DNA from: Podospora pseudocomata
Taxonomy: Eukaryota; Ascomycota; Sordariomycetes; Sordariales; Podosporaceae
Assembly (NCBI RefSeq): GCF_035222375.1
Contig: NC_085889.1
Coordinates: 3,720,001 to 3,784,000 of the forward strand
DNA: 64,000 nt
Direction of reading: 5' to 3'
Each line of letters opens with the position of its first letter. The first letter of the stretch is position 1. A program made the translations under genes and the position numbers. The notes under the pieces were generated by a model, which worked only from the letters and a program-made list of their open reading frames with translations, was not told the DNA's origin and did not search any database. Below are positions 11,933 to 25,792 of this stretch, piece by piece.

Positions 11933-13683
11933 TGTGTCTTGTGTGTAAGTCGGATGACTTGGGGGATGATGGTAGGAATTGAGTTTGGTGATGAGGAAAA
12001 AAGAAGAGAAAAAAAGTTTGAGTGAGACGAGGATTCACAGGGTCTTTGTCTTTCTTTGGCGGGGGGCCGTCTGGAGGGGGAATCGGAGGGAGGAAAGAAA
12101 AATTTGGGAACCCCCACTTCGTGACTGAGCATCAGTTGCGGAGCTTTGCAGCGGAAAGGAGGGGCAACAGGGGCGTTTGGAGGGGCTTCGGTTGGGACCT
12201 CACGGACCTGCAACACCCAGCCAGTGTCATGCCAAGCTCATCATGCATCTATTGAAGTCTACCATGACCGAATCGGTCATATTCGGCCACTTTTCCACAG
12301 CGATCTCGGTCCTCTGTTCCTGATGTTTGAAGGTGGAGGTTATCTTGGGAGTCTTGGCCATCTCTCTATAAGACTTTTACGATGGAACTACTGTAGGTAG
12401 GTATGTATTCTGGACACTACTACAGACGCCAATTCGATGTGGTATCGCACTATGCGGTCACCCACTTCAGAGAGATCTACGCACCACACCGCATGCACCG
12501 ACAGACCGACCGTCCCGACGTCGCTACACTGGAATGTCTGTCGTGAGTCTGGCCCGGGATCGGGACCGGAAAATCGGATCAAGGTGGAGTTGCGTGCCGA
12601 TATCTCGATCCGAACAGTTGGGAGTCATTGGCTGTCTCTGACTTACACCGGTGAACCTGGGAATGGATAACGCGTCATCTTGCCATAACCCACTTGTAAT
12701 CTGATATAGGGGGGAGTGAACTCTCTCTTAAGAGGGCGTCGCGGCCTATCGATAATTTTTATACTCCCATCTTTTATTTTTATTGTTCATAAAGCTTCAA
12801 ACTGGCAAACTCTACACCGGAAAGCCTGCTTTTCAGACTCTTCGAGCTGACCTCTCAGTGGATTGAGCGCCAATCAGACCAGGGTGCCATCAAGGTTCTT
12901 GCCGCGGCTCACCAATGACGAATGCCATCCATCAATTCAACAATCCATTCAACGACACACCGGCTGATGGCTTTAAAGAATGATGTGCGCTCGGGAGCCT
13001 GTTCGACAGGTCACGGGATCGACTATTAGATGAGGCGGACAGGTCGGACAGGCGGACTGGGTGGACAGTTCTGCACAGATGGGCTGGCTATTGCTGGCTG
13101 TATGGTAATGGAATCCCCGGAAGCGAGAGTCACAGTTGGATGAAACGGTCAGCCAAGGTTCCCAAACGACCTGCGTGATCAATCCGCCCAATCGTTGCCA
13201 TGGTTTCCGTACAATACCACTGTAATTACGATACATCTTGTGCCTGGCCGCTGCTTCCCCGCGCCAAGACGTCATGAGGCAGGGGAGACCACACGCAAGC
13301 GGAGGTATCACGATACCCGATACGGTTACTCTGTATTTCTCACCGGCCCGTCCGTCGTCAGCAGCGCCACCCTGCCTCTCTGTCTGCCGCCTGCCACAAC
13401 AAGCCAAGGCTGCGTGGCCAGCCAAGCAGCACCCCAGGCCCCAGGACCACCCCAGACCCAGCAACCTTCGTCACCGTTAACCTCTCCCCATCCATCTCCA
13501 ACTGACTTGCTCCAACTCTCTTTCTCCTCCCTCCCCCCTTCCATTTAACATTCAGTCTTTTGACTGCATCCATTTTCCATCAACACCATCGCCCACAAAC
13601 CTACCTCCACACCTGACCGACCCGACGCTCTCTTATCACCACCGTCTCTCTTTTCCCGCAACCCGCTTATCGGACTGCCCAAC
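11933..13683. other. Divergent region between SHMT and PEP4
   Basis: About 1.75 kb without a recognised gene. The last 350 bp before PEP4 are strongly pyrimidine-rich, the usual leader of well-expressed fungal genes. Frames at 12973-13464 (-) and 13195-13548 (+) overlap each other and carry no motif. Confidence 0.5.
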
Positions 13684-15011
<1,328 letters not shown>

Positions 15012-16053
15012 TACAAGCCACGGAAGTCGCTTTCCATCGACGACCCGGCCAGGAGAAAGAAGAAGAAGGGCGGGAGACCGTGATGACAGGATGCCAGGAT
15101 GGGATGGGATGGGATGGGATGGGATGAACAGCGCAGGGATTGGAGTTGGTTTCATATTTTTTTTGCGGTTGTGGCTTTGGTTTGATCAGTTTGTATTTTT
15201 GCTGTTTTTGTCGTTTCCGGAGTTGGCACAACACACATCATCATCAATCAGTAATGCGGCGGATGGAAACTGTACCTTACACGTCCAAAGCAACAAGTTG
15301 CGCACAGAGTAGTGTTTTTCTTTTGTAAAGTAATCATGGGATAGCAATCCAGTAGAACATATTACTGCATTTTTTTACTTTACTTTACTCGGGAGTGTAC
15401 TATGCTCCGTACTTCCGTACTTCCGTAGTTATGCTGTGCTCCGTGTCATCCATCTGTCTGATGCTGCGACAGATGCAGCCAAATGCCAAATGCAGAGTGC
15501 AGTGCTGGGCAGCAGGGGCTGGCCGGGGGGGGGGCTGGTCACGTGCCGACCTGAGGGAAAAGTGCTCCACAGACTGTGACGGAAGGGGACTAGTGTGGAT
15601 AAGCCTCGCGCTGGCTTTTCGTAAACCAGTCCTCGGGGGTTGAGTTTGAACGACGGCCCTCCGCCATCACTCCTCAGCCCTTCGCAGCCTGCAACAGACA
15701 AAAAATAGCCATCGGATGCCGAGTGCCGCCCCAAGTCTGACTTGAAATCTAAAGGGCACCCCTTTCACCATCCCGTGCTCCTGTTTTGGATGAATTTGGC
15801 CCGTTGAGAGCGCGCCCGTGGTGCAGACGACAAAAGAGGCTGCTTGCTGAGGGTACCGAGTAAGCTGCTTGCTTTGCTGCCGCTTGGTGCTGCTGCTGCT
15901 CTCCCTTTCGCGAACAGGAACACGCGAATCGCGCGACAACTTGCAACCCACGCAGCTAAAAATTCACCCACCTTTTTTTTTGCACACGGCCAACCATCCC
16001 ACCTCCCGGGGGTCCATCACCACCTCGACGGGTCTACTCATTCCCCGCCAACC
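15012..16053. other. Region between PEP4 and the Q/P-rich gene
   Basis: It holds the PEP4 3' flank with a GGGAT repeat, a short ACTTCCGT tandem at 15407-15428, and the leader of the next gene. A frame open to the ATG at 16054 begins further upstream (15844) without an earlier credible ATG. No gene recognised. Confidence 0.45.
15097..15126 (+). repeat. GGGAT pentanucleotide tandem repeat
   Basis: About six GGGAT units about 90 bp downstream of the PEP4 stop, in the presumed 3' untranslated region. Confidence 0.85.
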
Positions 16054-19000
16054 ATGGCTACGCCCGACGTCGCCGCGCCGAGTGTCAACGGCGTCGCAGC
16101 TTCGTCGCGTGCAGACTCGCCCGCAGACTCAATTAATTCCTCCACCAAGCGGAAACGCGATGCGAACAACGACCAGCAGGACCACGACGACAAGAATTCC
16201 AAGCCCCAGGTGAACGGCCTCCAAAAGTGCCACGATGATCAATCCCTCATTCGCAACTTTTTTGATGTTTTACAAAGGTATGCGCTCTCTTGCCTTGTAT
16301 CAATTGCTGTGCCTTCATGACAGCACCGTTGCTTCGCATCTCTGCCCTTGGCTACCCTGGACCACTGACCTCATTCCCATCAGCCACGACAAGACCACTC
16401 CAGCCATCCTCAAGCGCCATCTCCAAGTTCCCGCCCCCGACGGTGAGCCCTCCCTCAAAAGAGCCAAGTCCGAGGAAGACGAGCCGACCACCATTGCCGA
16501 CAAGGTGTCACAGGGGGCCTACCGAATTCTCGACGACCTGATGTGCGATCTTACCAAGGCGGTAGAAGACCAGGTGAAGGAACTCAAGATTGAAGATGGT
16601 GCTGCCAACGGGGACGTCATCAGCCAGACGAAATCCTTCAAAGCCGCGGCTTTAGAGCTGTACCGACGAGAGCTGTCGTACCCCAAACTGCCCCAATCTT
16701 TACCGGCGGTGCGACCTGGCCAAAAGGAAACAGGATCTGAGGGTAGCTTGGTCTTGTCGACGTTTGGTCAAGCCCCGAATTTAAGGCCACTTTTTACCAG
16801 TCTGCAACATCCTGCTTCACCCGATGGAGTCGTCAAGCCCTTGGGAGACGGGCAGTTGCCTAACGGAGTTACTGCGACCAAGATTTACCCAGACGTGTGT
16901 GCGGCCAGCGACAAGAATGCCCGTTCACTGACACTAGGAGAGCTGTTCCCTTCCCCAAGAAACCTCCCACCTCTGCAACCACCAAAGGCACCCAAGAACA
17001 CCACTAAGAGCAATGTTCTTACCTTTTACCACCCCGAGCTTACCGAGAAATCCAAGTATCGTTCTGGCACTTATTTTTCCCAGCCCCTCTCCACTGGACA
17101 CTGGCTGGATTACAGCAACGCGACACCGGCCATTCATGCCAAAACCAAGCAGCGCGAACGAGCCCAGAGCTTGGCAGGGGTCAAGCCTTCATCAGTTGAG
17201 CTGGAACTGTCGGAAATGGAAGCGCTTTTTCGAGGCGCCTTCTCCAGCTTCGCCCCGAGCAAAGATGACTCGGCTGCGATTGTTCCTTCGAGCCTCATCA
17301 GCCGGATTTGGTGGCAGCGGGTTGGTCGACGAAACTTTGAAAAGATGAACGAGGAGGCGTTCGATGATAAGGAAGAGGAGAATGCTGTCGATCCCGCTTT
17401 GGTAACCGAGATTGACGATGATTTGGTCAAGGAAGCCATTGAGAATTGGGATTCTGTGGTTGTTGACCCTACTTTGGATGAGGTATTCGGAAAGAGGTCG
17501 GATGGGGAGAAGGAGGTGGAGGACCTTCTCGACGAGGTGACTGACATGATTGAAACACTATCCTCTTTCCAGCGGAACCGCAACCTGACTGTACCGACCA
17601 GTCAAGACCGGTACTCAGCCGACCCCAACAATGGCGATATGCTGCGCAACGGCAACGCCTCGCAACAGCCAAGTGAGGAGGAAATGATGACGTATGAAAC
17701 GCTCAAGGCACAGCTTGCCTTGATCATTCAGAGCCTGCCTCCCTACGCCGTCGCTCGTCTCAACTCGGACAGGTTGGAAGAGCTGGCTGTCAGCACCAAG
17801 ATTGAGGTTCGGTCGGATGACTACAGGGGTGTCATGGAGGAGGATGAACCAGCACGCCTTGCGCGACAGGCCGCTCAAGCTGCAACAAACGCCGTCCAGC
17901 GCCAGGCGCACAGGACCCCGAGCGTTTCTTCCGCCACATATGGCAACCACCAATATCCCGGTCAGTTCCAACCGTCGGCCCGTCCCATCGCCAACGCGCA
18001 GCACTTTCCACAAACACCGGTTCGGCCTCAGCAGAACATGTTCCCGCGGGCCCCGTCTACCGTCCCGATCCCGCAGCCGCATCACCAAGTCCAACCCCGC
18101 CAACCGCCCCCTACCCAGTACAGGCCACCACCGGGGCCGCAAATGTATGCACCGCAGCTTGCCAAGGCCCAAGGGCCCTATGGCCATTCTGGTGTTCCTC
18201 AGCCCTACGTCAACAGTCCCACGCAGCAACGGATGCCACAACCGCCGCCGCCACCTCATTCTAACTATATGGGGCAACAAGGCGCACCTCGCTATCCCCA
18301 ACAGGGTTACCAGCAAAGCTTTCCCCAGCATCAGCAGATTCACCCCCAGCATCAACAGCACCCGCAACATCAGCAAGTGCCACACCACCAGCCGCTGGCT
18401 CAACATCCACCGCAGCACCCACATAACCCGCAGCACCCGCCACAACATGGGCAGCAGGCGCCTTTCCCAGCCTACGCTAATGGCGGACCTATGCAGCGGA
18501 CTATTTCTCCGCAGATTCCACAACAGAACCCATATGGACAATCGCCAACCCCACCGCAACAGCATCAGCAACTACCCCATGGGCGCCCACCCTATGGACC
18601 TGGGACTCCTGGGATGCCGCCCAACAACGTGCAGCAGCGCGGACCTTATCCTGCCTCGCCAAACATGATGCAAGGGGGCAACAGACCGTCTTCGAGCCTC
18701 ACTGGCTTTGCAACCGTTATGCCCGAAGTACAGCAGCGCCAGGTCATGGAGCAAGCTCGCGCCAGAGCGGATGCGGAACAGCGTGTAAGTGGACACATGG
18801 GCAAGGTTGCTCAAGGCGAAGTTGTGGGCTTGGCAGGGATTGGTCTCGGTGGGCAGATGGACGTCCATAAGATGGCAGCCGCCAACAAGATGCAAATAGG
18901 CAACAACGGGGCGTCACCAGGGCCCAAGATGGCCATGCACCAACCAAGTCCGACGCCTGCCATGAATGGTACACAGACACCAGTGCCCGTACCGCATGTT

Positions 19001-19078
19001 CCCAGCCCGATGCAGGGCGTTGTTCCAACCCCGAGCCCCGGACCTCAGGGGCCCTTTGTCAAGCCGGCCATGCCTTGA
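16054..19078 (+). CDS. Unnamed conserved-looking nuclear protein with Q/P-rich tail
   Basis: Two exons, 16054-16277 and 16384-19078, joined within a Ser codon, 972 aa. I do not recognise the family. The N-terminus has a basic cluster (TKRKRDA) that could be a nuclear signal, then a segment SLIRNFFDVLQSHDKTTPAI followed by KRAKSEEDE. Residues about 250-430 look folded, with FYHPELTEKSKYRSGTYFSQ, HWLDYSNATP and SSLISRIWWQRVGRRNFEKM. Acidic helices follow to about residue 500, with a second helical block around MMTYETLKAQLALIIQSLPP. From about residue 570 the chain is rich in Gln, Pro and His and probably disordered. This plan suits a chromatin or transcription co-regulator, which is inference only. 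The PEP4 gene upstream is on the same strand 1 kb away. Confidence 0.85.
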
Positions 19079-20390
19079 AAGTGTTCACCAAGGGTATAAA
19101 CAATCGAAAGAAGTATATGCCTCTATCCACATGGAAACAAAAGCATTTGATGGATGGGTTCCCAGAAGTGGTGTATAAAAGGGGAAAGCGAGAGAGAGAG
19201 AGAACGTTTTCAATGATGTAATGGATGGATGGATGGATGGATGGATGGATGGATGGATGGATGGATGGGAAATAGATAACCACGAGGAAAGATGGGGCTC
19301 GGAGAACGGGAAGTGTAATATCATATTCTTATTTTCTGTTTCTTTTCGTAGGGAGGGGCAGGAAAGCGACAGGCAGGAAAGGTTTTTTTCAAGTCGGAAC
19401 AATATCGGGCTTTTCTTGTGTGCTTTTCTTCTCACCTTGATTTTGTTTCTGTTAGCGGACAGGGCAAGAGGCAGCGGCGTTTTGAAAAAAGACTTTTGAG
19501 TTGTTCATGAGCGGAAACTGGCACTGCCTTGGTTCAAAAGGGAGGGTGGTTTGTTTTATCTAAAGACAATGCATTATTATCTATGATACTTTTAAAAGGG
19601 GGTAGTTGTTGGATGTATGGGTGGTAAGATCTTTTGTTGCTTGAGTTGAATTGCCCAATCAAAAGCTGTCTAATAATACAACTTACAACTTGGGCAGTTG
19701 AACAGATGCCAAAGAATTGAGTCTATCTGGCACATGTCCTGAAAGACTCCAACATGATGAGTCAAAATATCTATCCCACCAATGGCGTGCTCCTTGCCAA
19801 TGTTCACGTTGAACGCCTCTCAAAATCTAGAATGCCAGTCCTTGATATCGTGAAATCGGATATATGCATACATCTGCGTTGTCCCCTGCTCGAGACTGCC
19901 TTTTATATTTCCACCACCTCAATGTACCCTTCAACATGTCGAAATCCCACTCCCCAAAACATTCCAGCTTCGAATCTTTATTTTATCCTTCATTGATCAA
20001 TATGTTACCTCCAGGACAACACCAACAGCCATATCTTCGTCAACCAGTGTTATGCATCTACCCCGATATTGAAACCCCAAAGCACGCCATCAGCCCCCTG
20101 TCCTCGCCTGCCAGTTCAGGTTCCCCACACTCTCTCTCACTCAGGTCCTCCACAGTTCGTTTACCCCAAGGTACAGAATAGATACAACGACCCCACACCC
20201 CACCACCACGTCTTATAAACGGCCACGAACCCGAGACCGGCCCTTTTTTATTTTTTGGGAAAGATAACACACACCCATTGTGATTTTTGCAGGGCCGGAC
20301 GGTTGTCGTTGTTGTTGTCGTTGTTGAGAGCCTCTTCTTCTTTTTTTTTTCTTTTCTTCTCCTTTTCCAACAAATTCAGACTTCATAAAG
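19079..20390. other. Intergenic, tandem genes
   Basis: About 1.3 kb. It holds an ATGG microsatellite at 19221-19269 and T-rich leader sequence with a run at 20340-20350 before the carrier gene. Frames at 19754-20181 (+) are short and featureless. Confidence 0.45.
19221..19269 (+). repeat. ATGG tetranucleotide microsatellite
   Basis: About twelve perfect ATGG units, 140 bp beyond the stop of the Q/P-rich gene. Confidence 0.95.
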
Positions 20391-21399
20391 ATGGCCGCCC
20401 CAACAACCCCCCAAGACCTCGCCCTCCCCGAACCTGCCCCCTCAAGCGGCGGCGCATCCCAGACATTCAAAGATTTGTTTTCCGGCGCAGCAGGCGGAAT
20501 TGCTCAGGTCCTGATCGGTAATGAACCCCCCTTCAAAATTCAACACCTCTTTTTCTATCCATCCCCGTACTAACCTGTTGTTGCTTACTCAAGGCCAACC
20601 CTTCGACATAGTCAAAGTCCGCCTCCAAACCTCCACCCTCTACCCCTCCGCCCTCGCCGCCGCAACCTCAATCTACACGAACGAAGGCCCCCTAGCCTTC
20701 TACAAAGGAACCCTCACCCCCCTCCTCGGCATCGGCGCCTGCGTCTCAATCCAGTTCGGCGCCTTCCACTACGCCCGCCGCCACCTCGAATCCTCCCTCC
20801 CCCCCTCCCAATCCCAACTCTCATACTCCCAATACTATTCCGCCGGCGCCTTCGCCGGAGTAGCAAACTCCGTCCTCTCCGGCCCCATCGAACACGTCCG
20901 CATCCGCCTGCAAACCCAACCCCACGGCCCGGCACGTCTCTACTCCGGCCCGCTCGACTGCGTCAGACAGCTCGTCCGCCAGGGGGGGGTTACCCACGGC
21001 CTCTACCGCGGACAGGCGGTCACTTTGATCAGAGAAGCGCAGGCGTACGGGCTGTGGTTCTTGTCGTTTGAGTGGCTCATGAATTCGGACGCGAAGCGCA
21101 ACAGGGTCGACCGTAAGGAAATCCCGAGCTGGAAGGTGGCGCTGTATGGTGGGCTTGCCGGGGAGGCGCTGTGGTTGGGGAGTTACCCGTTTGATGTCGT
21201 CAAGTCAAAGATGCAGACCGACGGGTTTGGACAGGGGCAGCAGAGATATAGGAATATGAGGCATTGTTTCGCGCAGGTTTGGAGGCAGGAGGGGATGAGG
21301 GGGTTTTGGAAGGGCTTGGGGCCAACGCTGCTGAGGGCCATGCCTGTCAGTGCGGGGACGTTTGCCGTCGTGGAGATGACGATGAGGGCTATTAACTAG
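20391..21399 (+). CDS. Mitochondrial carrier, YMC1/YMC2 type
   Basis: Two exons, 20391-20517 and 20594-21399, 310 aa. It has the three-repeat plan of the mitochondrial carrier family: PFDIVKVRLQT after helix 1, PIEHVRIRLQT after helix 3 and PFDVVKSKMQT after helix 5 match the PX[DE]XX[KR] signature. FSGAAGGIAQVLIGQPFD and YSAGAFAGVANSVLSGPIEH are closest, from memory, to the yeast YMC carriers, which sit in the inner membrane and are linked to glycine or glutamate-related transport; carnitine/ornithine carriers are alternatives. The intron interrupts the first signature, splitting a Gly codon. The ATG is preceded by a purine at -3. Composition runs from C-rich to G-rich along exon 2. Confidence 0.88.
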
Positions 21400-21617
21400 A
21401 TGAAAGACAAGAGGAGAGGGGAGTGATGGGAATGCTCCTCAACGGGCTCGGGTCCACCACGTCAAGGAGTTGGGGAGTCTTCAACGAAAGCGAATGTATT
21501 GCATGTTGGTCGGGATATTGTACACCAAAGGGTCGGATGATATCCATTTGATTTTTTTTTTTTTTTCCCCTTCTCTAGATTTCTAGCCAAATGAAGCGAT
21601 TTGTTCTTCTTCTATTC

Positions 21618-24031
21618 CTACTCGGCATTCTCAACCCTCCTCCCCAAAATCTGCCTCGCATTCGCAGCCGTCAAGCCCCCATCCGCAACCCCGACCTCCT
21701 CCAGCATCTTCTTCGCCTCGGTATTGTCTGTGTAAACCATGTCTGTGGCCTTCTTCAACGTCATTCCTTCTCCCTCGAGCGGCAAATTCAACAACCTGAC
21801 CGCATCACTCAAGCTCCCCAAGGCACTCGACCCATCGGGGATATACCTCTCCACCACCCCCTCAATCGCGGTCAGATCCCTCGCAAACTGTGCTGCACCT
21901 GAAGCGGTGAACTTGTGCGACATTAGCACCTCCGTCCAGAGAATATCATTCAGCTTCTCCAGCGCCTGCCGCCAAACCCTGCGGAAGGGAGCGGTCCCCA
22001 GTGCCCGGGAGAGGAAGTCGAGGTCTCGTTTGAGGATACGGAGTGGTTCATCTAGTTCGGCCGTGATGGCCAGATTATCAACCTCGTCCGAGATGGTGGT
22101 CCACTGTGCGCGGTGGAGGTAGGCTCTGAAGATTTTGTGGTGGGAGCTGGCTAGTGCTTCCGACAAGAGCTTTTGGGCGGTTTGCCTTCTCGCGCTGTAG
22201 GCGGCGATGGTCTCGTCAAAGAGGACGCCATTGTCATTGTCTTCTGTGCCGACAACAGCCGAGGTGCGGTTCCGGACGTGGTCGTAGCTCATGCCGCCGG
22301 CGAGGTTGCTTTGGTCTTCGGTAACCTTGGCGCGGCTTTGGAGTTGTTCCCACATGGTGATGAAGAACTTTTGCCTGTTAGCTTTTTTCGGGGGTGCAAA
22401 AAAGAAAAAGAAAAAAAAAGAAAGGGAGGGGGAAAGAATACCTCTTCGTTGCTCCAATCTTTCAGCGCATTCACCACATGATCCGCACTCCCATAGACCT
22501 TACACAACGTCTCCAAAGCCCCCGTCCCCTCCAACGCAGCAATCTGCTCCTTCGTCACCCCAAACGCCCTCCCTACCGTAGACGTAATGCTCAAATACGC
22601 CTCCAGCGTCCCCCTCAAGTGGTCATGATACTCGTCCAGAATAGTAAGCTGGATATCAATCAAAAACCTCAACTTGTGCGAAAACCTCCTCACCCTCTCA
22701 TACTGCGTCGTGACGTTCTTCAGCAAATCCGTCACCCTCACCGCCGCAAACGTCGGCTTCGTCTTCCCCGCTCCAGCAAAATCATAGTCGATCATCCTCG
22801 CATCCTGAGTCTTCATGATACCTTGGTATCTCTCGAGCGCAAACTGTTTTTCGGCTTCCAACCAAGTTCTAAAGTGATCTTGCAGGACTTCCGAAGTCAA
22901 ACCCCCCCATCCCTCCTCCACATCATCATCGCCCCCATCATACGCGAACCCTCCCCTCAACGTCTCATCAAAACTCATGAGCTGCCCCATCAAGCTGCTC
23001 AAAAACGCCGCATCCCCCCTCGTAGCCTCAAGCGTATCTCTCACCTTCTCCCTCACCACCGGCAACATGGCCGTAATAAACCCACACACCGGATCCATAT
23101 ACACCATCCTTTCCCCCACCCCCGTCTCGGCAAACCTCGCCGCCAACACCCCGCCAAAATTATCCCTCAGGAAATCCTCCCATTTCTCCAGCAAGGCAGT
23201 AAACCAAGGGAAACAATGCGCCCCAATCGCCTGCGGCGCGCTGGTGGGTTTATCACTCATAAAATGAAACCTAAACTCCTTGACAAAAATCTGGGCCATG
23301 ACCTCAAACGGTAAAAGGGTAACCACCGTCGGTGAGTAGAGAACTTCAGGTACCTGAAGATCAATCAGCTTCTCAAAACAGCCAAGCCACTCCTCATCCA
23401 CTTCTGCATTGTCGGGATCAACGTTGGGCCATTTCCTAGCTTTGAGGACCGCTTCCAGCTCGGCGGACATGGTGGCTTTCATCTCGTCCCATAACGTCTC
23501 TGTGACCCCCTCGACAAAGTTAACCAGATGCACCGCTGCCCCGTCTGCATTGTTTTGAAGCTCCTTGAGTCTAAGACAGAGCTGCTTGAGCTTGGTGTAC
23601 GGCTCCAACGCCTGCTTGGGAGACTCGGGGAGGTGTGATCGGGCTTCCTGGCGGAGTTTGGCCACGTCTTGGAGGAGGAGGAGGTATTTGTAGGCTAGGT
23701 CCACCTTGCGGAGCTGTCCCATCGGTGCCTCGAGGCGTTTGAGTGCTTCGTCGGGGGCGTCGGAGGAGGCGATGATCTGGAGGCGGACGTCGATGGAGGA
23801 TTGGAGGCTTTGGAACTCGTCTATTTGGGCCATGAGGGCGTTTTGGCGGTCGGATTCCGACTGCCTGGCCTGGGCGAGGGCGGCGGTGGCGTCGTCGAGT
23901 TGGGATTGGAGCTGGGAGCGTTGGTGTTCAACCGAGGAGAGGAGGGTGTCGAGGTGATCGAAGTCGGTGGTGGATTGGAGCTTGTCGTCGAGGTAGTCCT
24001 CGAGGCGGATGTCGTGTTCCATGGTCGTCAT
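21618..24031 (-). CDS. tip20: TIP20/RINT1-family tether of the DSL1 complex
   Basis: Two exons, 22442-24031 and 21618-22367, 779 aa. Members tether COPI retrograde vesicles at the ER. The N-terminal 120 residues are coiled-coil (LLSSVEHQRSQLQSQLDDA). The RINT1/TIP20 domain is seen in TLLPFEVMAQIFVKEFRFHF, FPWFTALLEKWEDFLRDNF and, across the splice, LKDWSNEE|FFITMWEQLQ. The frame fixes the acceptor at the second AG: a GCTAAC branch site lies immediately before the first AG, which is therefore too close, and only the next AG keeps the conserved sequence in phase. Each exon drifts from C-rich to G-rich on the coding strand. The gene is divergent from the RMND1 homologue. Confidence 0.9.
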
Positions 24032-24454
24032 GGTTGCTGGAAGAGACGTCAGAGCTGTCGTCGTGTTAGAGGGATGTTAGGTTGGGTAGAAAAGTGAGAA
24101 GCTCAAGGCTGTTCAGGGTGACATGTCCTGAGCTTGGATGGCAGGTGGGGAGGTGGAGCTTGGTGATGTGGTCGCAGCTCTCAACGGTGGGCGTATTTTA
24201 CACCGTTTACGAAATCTGACGTAATTACATCCGATAATGCCCCGCCGTGACGACATTAATTACCATTTGCCGGCCGGGATTTTCGAAGCCGAGAACTTAG
24301 AACTTCCCCCGAAGCTGCCGTCCGAAAATAAAATCTTGGGATTTCTCCCTGGACCCTGTTTTCCGTTTTTCTCTAGGTCCGAGGGCTACTCGGCAGCCCA
24401 TATCCCACCACCATTCCAATTGGCTCCTCAGTCAATCCCCTCAATGGCACCAAC
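24032..24454. promoter_or_regulatory. Shared divergent promoter, TIP20 and RMND1 homologues
   Basis: The 423 bp between the two start codons must carry both promoters. A CCAAT box lies at 24415-24419. No other element is clear. Confidence 0.45.
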
Positions 24455-25792
24455 ATGAGGCCCATTCTCCCCCATCTCGGCTTTGCTACCCGCAGCATCA
24501 GCACATCCCTCGCCCATGTCCCACGACGACCCCTCCTTGCGCAGGGTCACAGCCCCCGGCCTTATCGTGGGATTCAAATCACTCCCTCCCTGCTCCGCGC
24601 AGACGGCGGCGAACCCAAGACGCCCACCAAACCAACTCCCAAGGAAGACAAAGCCCAAGATGAAAGATCAGACAAGCCCAACAACCACCAGCAGCAAAAG
24701 CGCCGCAAGCCCCCCCTCCGCAACTCCCTCCATCGTGTGGCCATCGTAGCCCAAAAAGGCAAACCCACCCCCAAACCAACCCCCTCCGAAAAAGCCCCCG
24801 ACGCAGCAGAAGGCTCCTCCACCATCTCGGCCGTCTGCGTAGCCGACTCGTTCGACATGGAAAAAGTGGTCGATATCTTGTCTAGTCACAACTTCACCCT
24901 CGACCCTGACAACTCGGGCTTTGAACTCTCCGAAGTCGTCCACGCCCGCGGTCTCAACAACGGGGATATCTTTGTCTTCCCCTCAGGAACGGTGGTCACC
25001 TGGGCGCTCCCCCCTGACGTGGTCAACACTCTCGCAACGAAACATTTGCTACCAGCAGCGGAACAGCCTTTTGTCGAAAACAAAGAGGTGGAAGACCTTG
25101 AGTTCGTCGCCGACCCAGAGGCAGAGGAGTCAAGGGTGAATGGAGACGTAGTAGTCCTCGGCACAAGAAGGGAACTCGAATCCGGCGAGGGGCTCGACAC
25201 AACCCTGGCCAAAATCGCCTTTTCATCCGGCCTGGCAAGGAGCACCAAGCTGGCGGTGCTGGAGTCCTCCCTGACCCGCTACCTCGAAAGCACTCGCCAC
25301 ATCCCCGACCGGCTCTCCCAGGGGCTCCGCGCCCCGCTGTCGAGAGATTTAATCCTCAAAAAGGCGGGCGAGCTGTTGAACTTGAGGAGTCAGCTGAATC
25401 ACTACAACGACCTGACGGACTCCCTGCCGGATATCTTTTGGGATACCGAGGAGAAGCTGGAGACGTATTACGCCAAGATTGGGAAGGCGCTGGATGTGGG
25501 GGTGAGGATCAAGACGTTGAATGACAAGATGACGTATGCGCAGGAGGTGATCAATATGACGCAGGGGGTGTTGGATATCAGCGAGAAGATGTCTAGCGAG
25601 GCCCACAGTACGAGGTTGGAGTGGATTATTATAATACTGATTGCGATTGAGGTTGGGTTTGAGCTGAGGAGGTTGTATATGGAGAGGGGGGAGGACAAGT
25701 TTGAGGAGAGGGTTTTGGAGGAGGTGAGGGGGTTGAGGGAGGAGGTCAGGGGTTTGAAGGGGGGTGGGAAGGGGGCGGCGGCGGCGGCGTGA
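24455..25792 (+). CDS. RMND1/DUF155 family mitochondrial protein (MRX10-like)
   Basis: Single exon, 445 aa. The N-terminus (MRPILPHLGFATRSISTSLA) is Arg/Ser-rich without acids, a typical mitochondrial presequence. A Pro/Lys-rich linker leads to the DUF155 domain from about residue 125: ICVADSFDMEKV-like start, GDIFVFPSGTVVTWALP, AFSSGLARSTKLAVLESSLT and LNLRSQLNHYNDLTDSLPDIFWD. A membrane helix near residues 388-404 (WIIIILIAIEVGFEL) precedes a short charged tail ending in poly-Ala. In human and yeast the family sits in the inner membrane and supports mitochondrial translation. The ATG at 24455 is chosen because it begins the presequence; an ATG at 24444 is out of frame. Confidence 0.9.
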   Translation: MRPILPHLGFATRSISTSLAHVPRRPLLAQGHSPRPYRGIQITPSLLRADGGEPKTPTKPTPKEDKAQDERSDKPNNHQQQKRRKPPLRNSLHRVAIVAQKGKPTPKPTPSEKAPDAAEGSSTISAVCVADSFDMEKVVDILSSHNFTLDPDNSGFELSEVVHARGLNNGDIFVFPSGTVVTWALPPDVVNTLATKHLLPAAEQPFVENKEVEDLEFVADPEAEESRVNGDVVVLGTRRELESGEGLDTTLAKIAFSSGLARSTKLAVLESSLTRYLESTRHIPDRLSQGLRAPLSRDLILKKAGELLNLRSQLNHYNDLTDSLPDIFWDTEEKLETYYAKIGKALDVGVRIKTLNDKMTYAQEVINMTQGVLDISEKMSSEAHSTRLEWIIIILIAIEVGFELRRLYMERGEDKFEERVLEEVRGLREEVRGLKGGGKGAAAAA

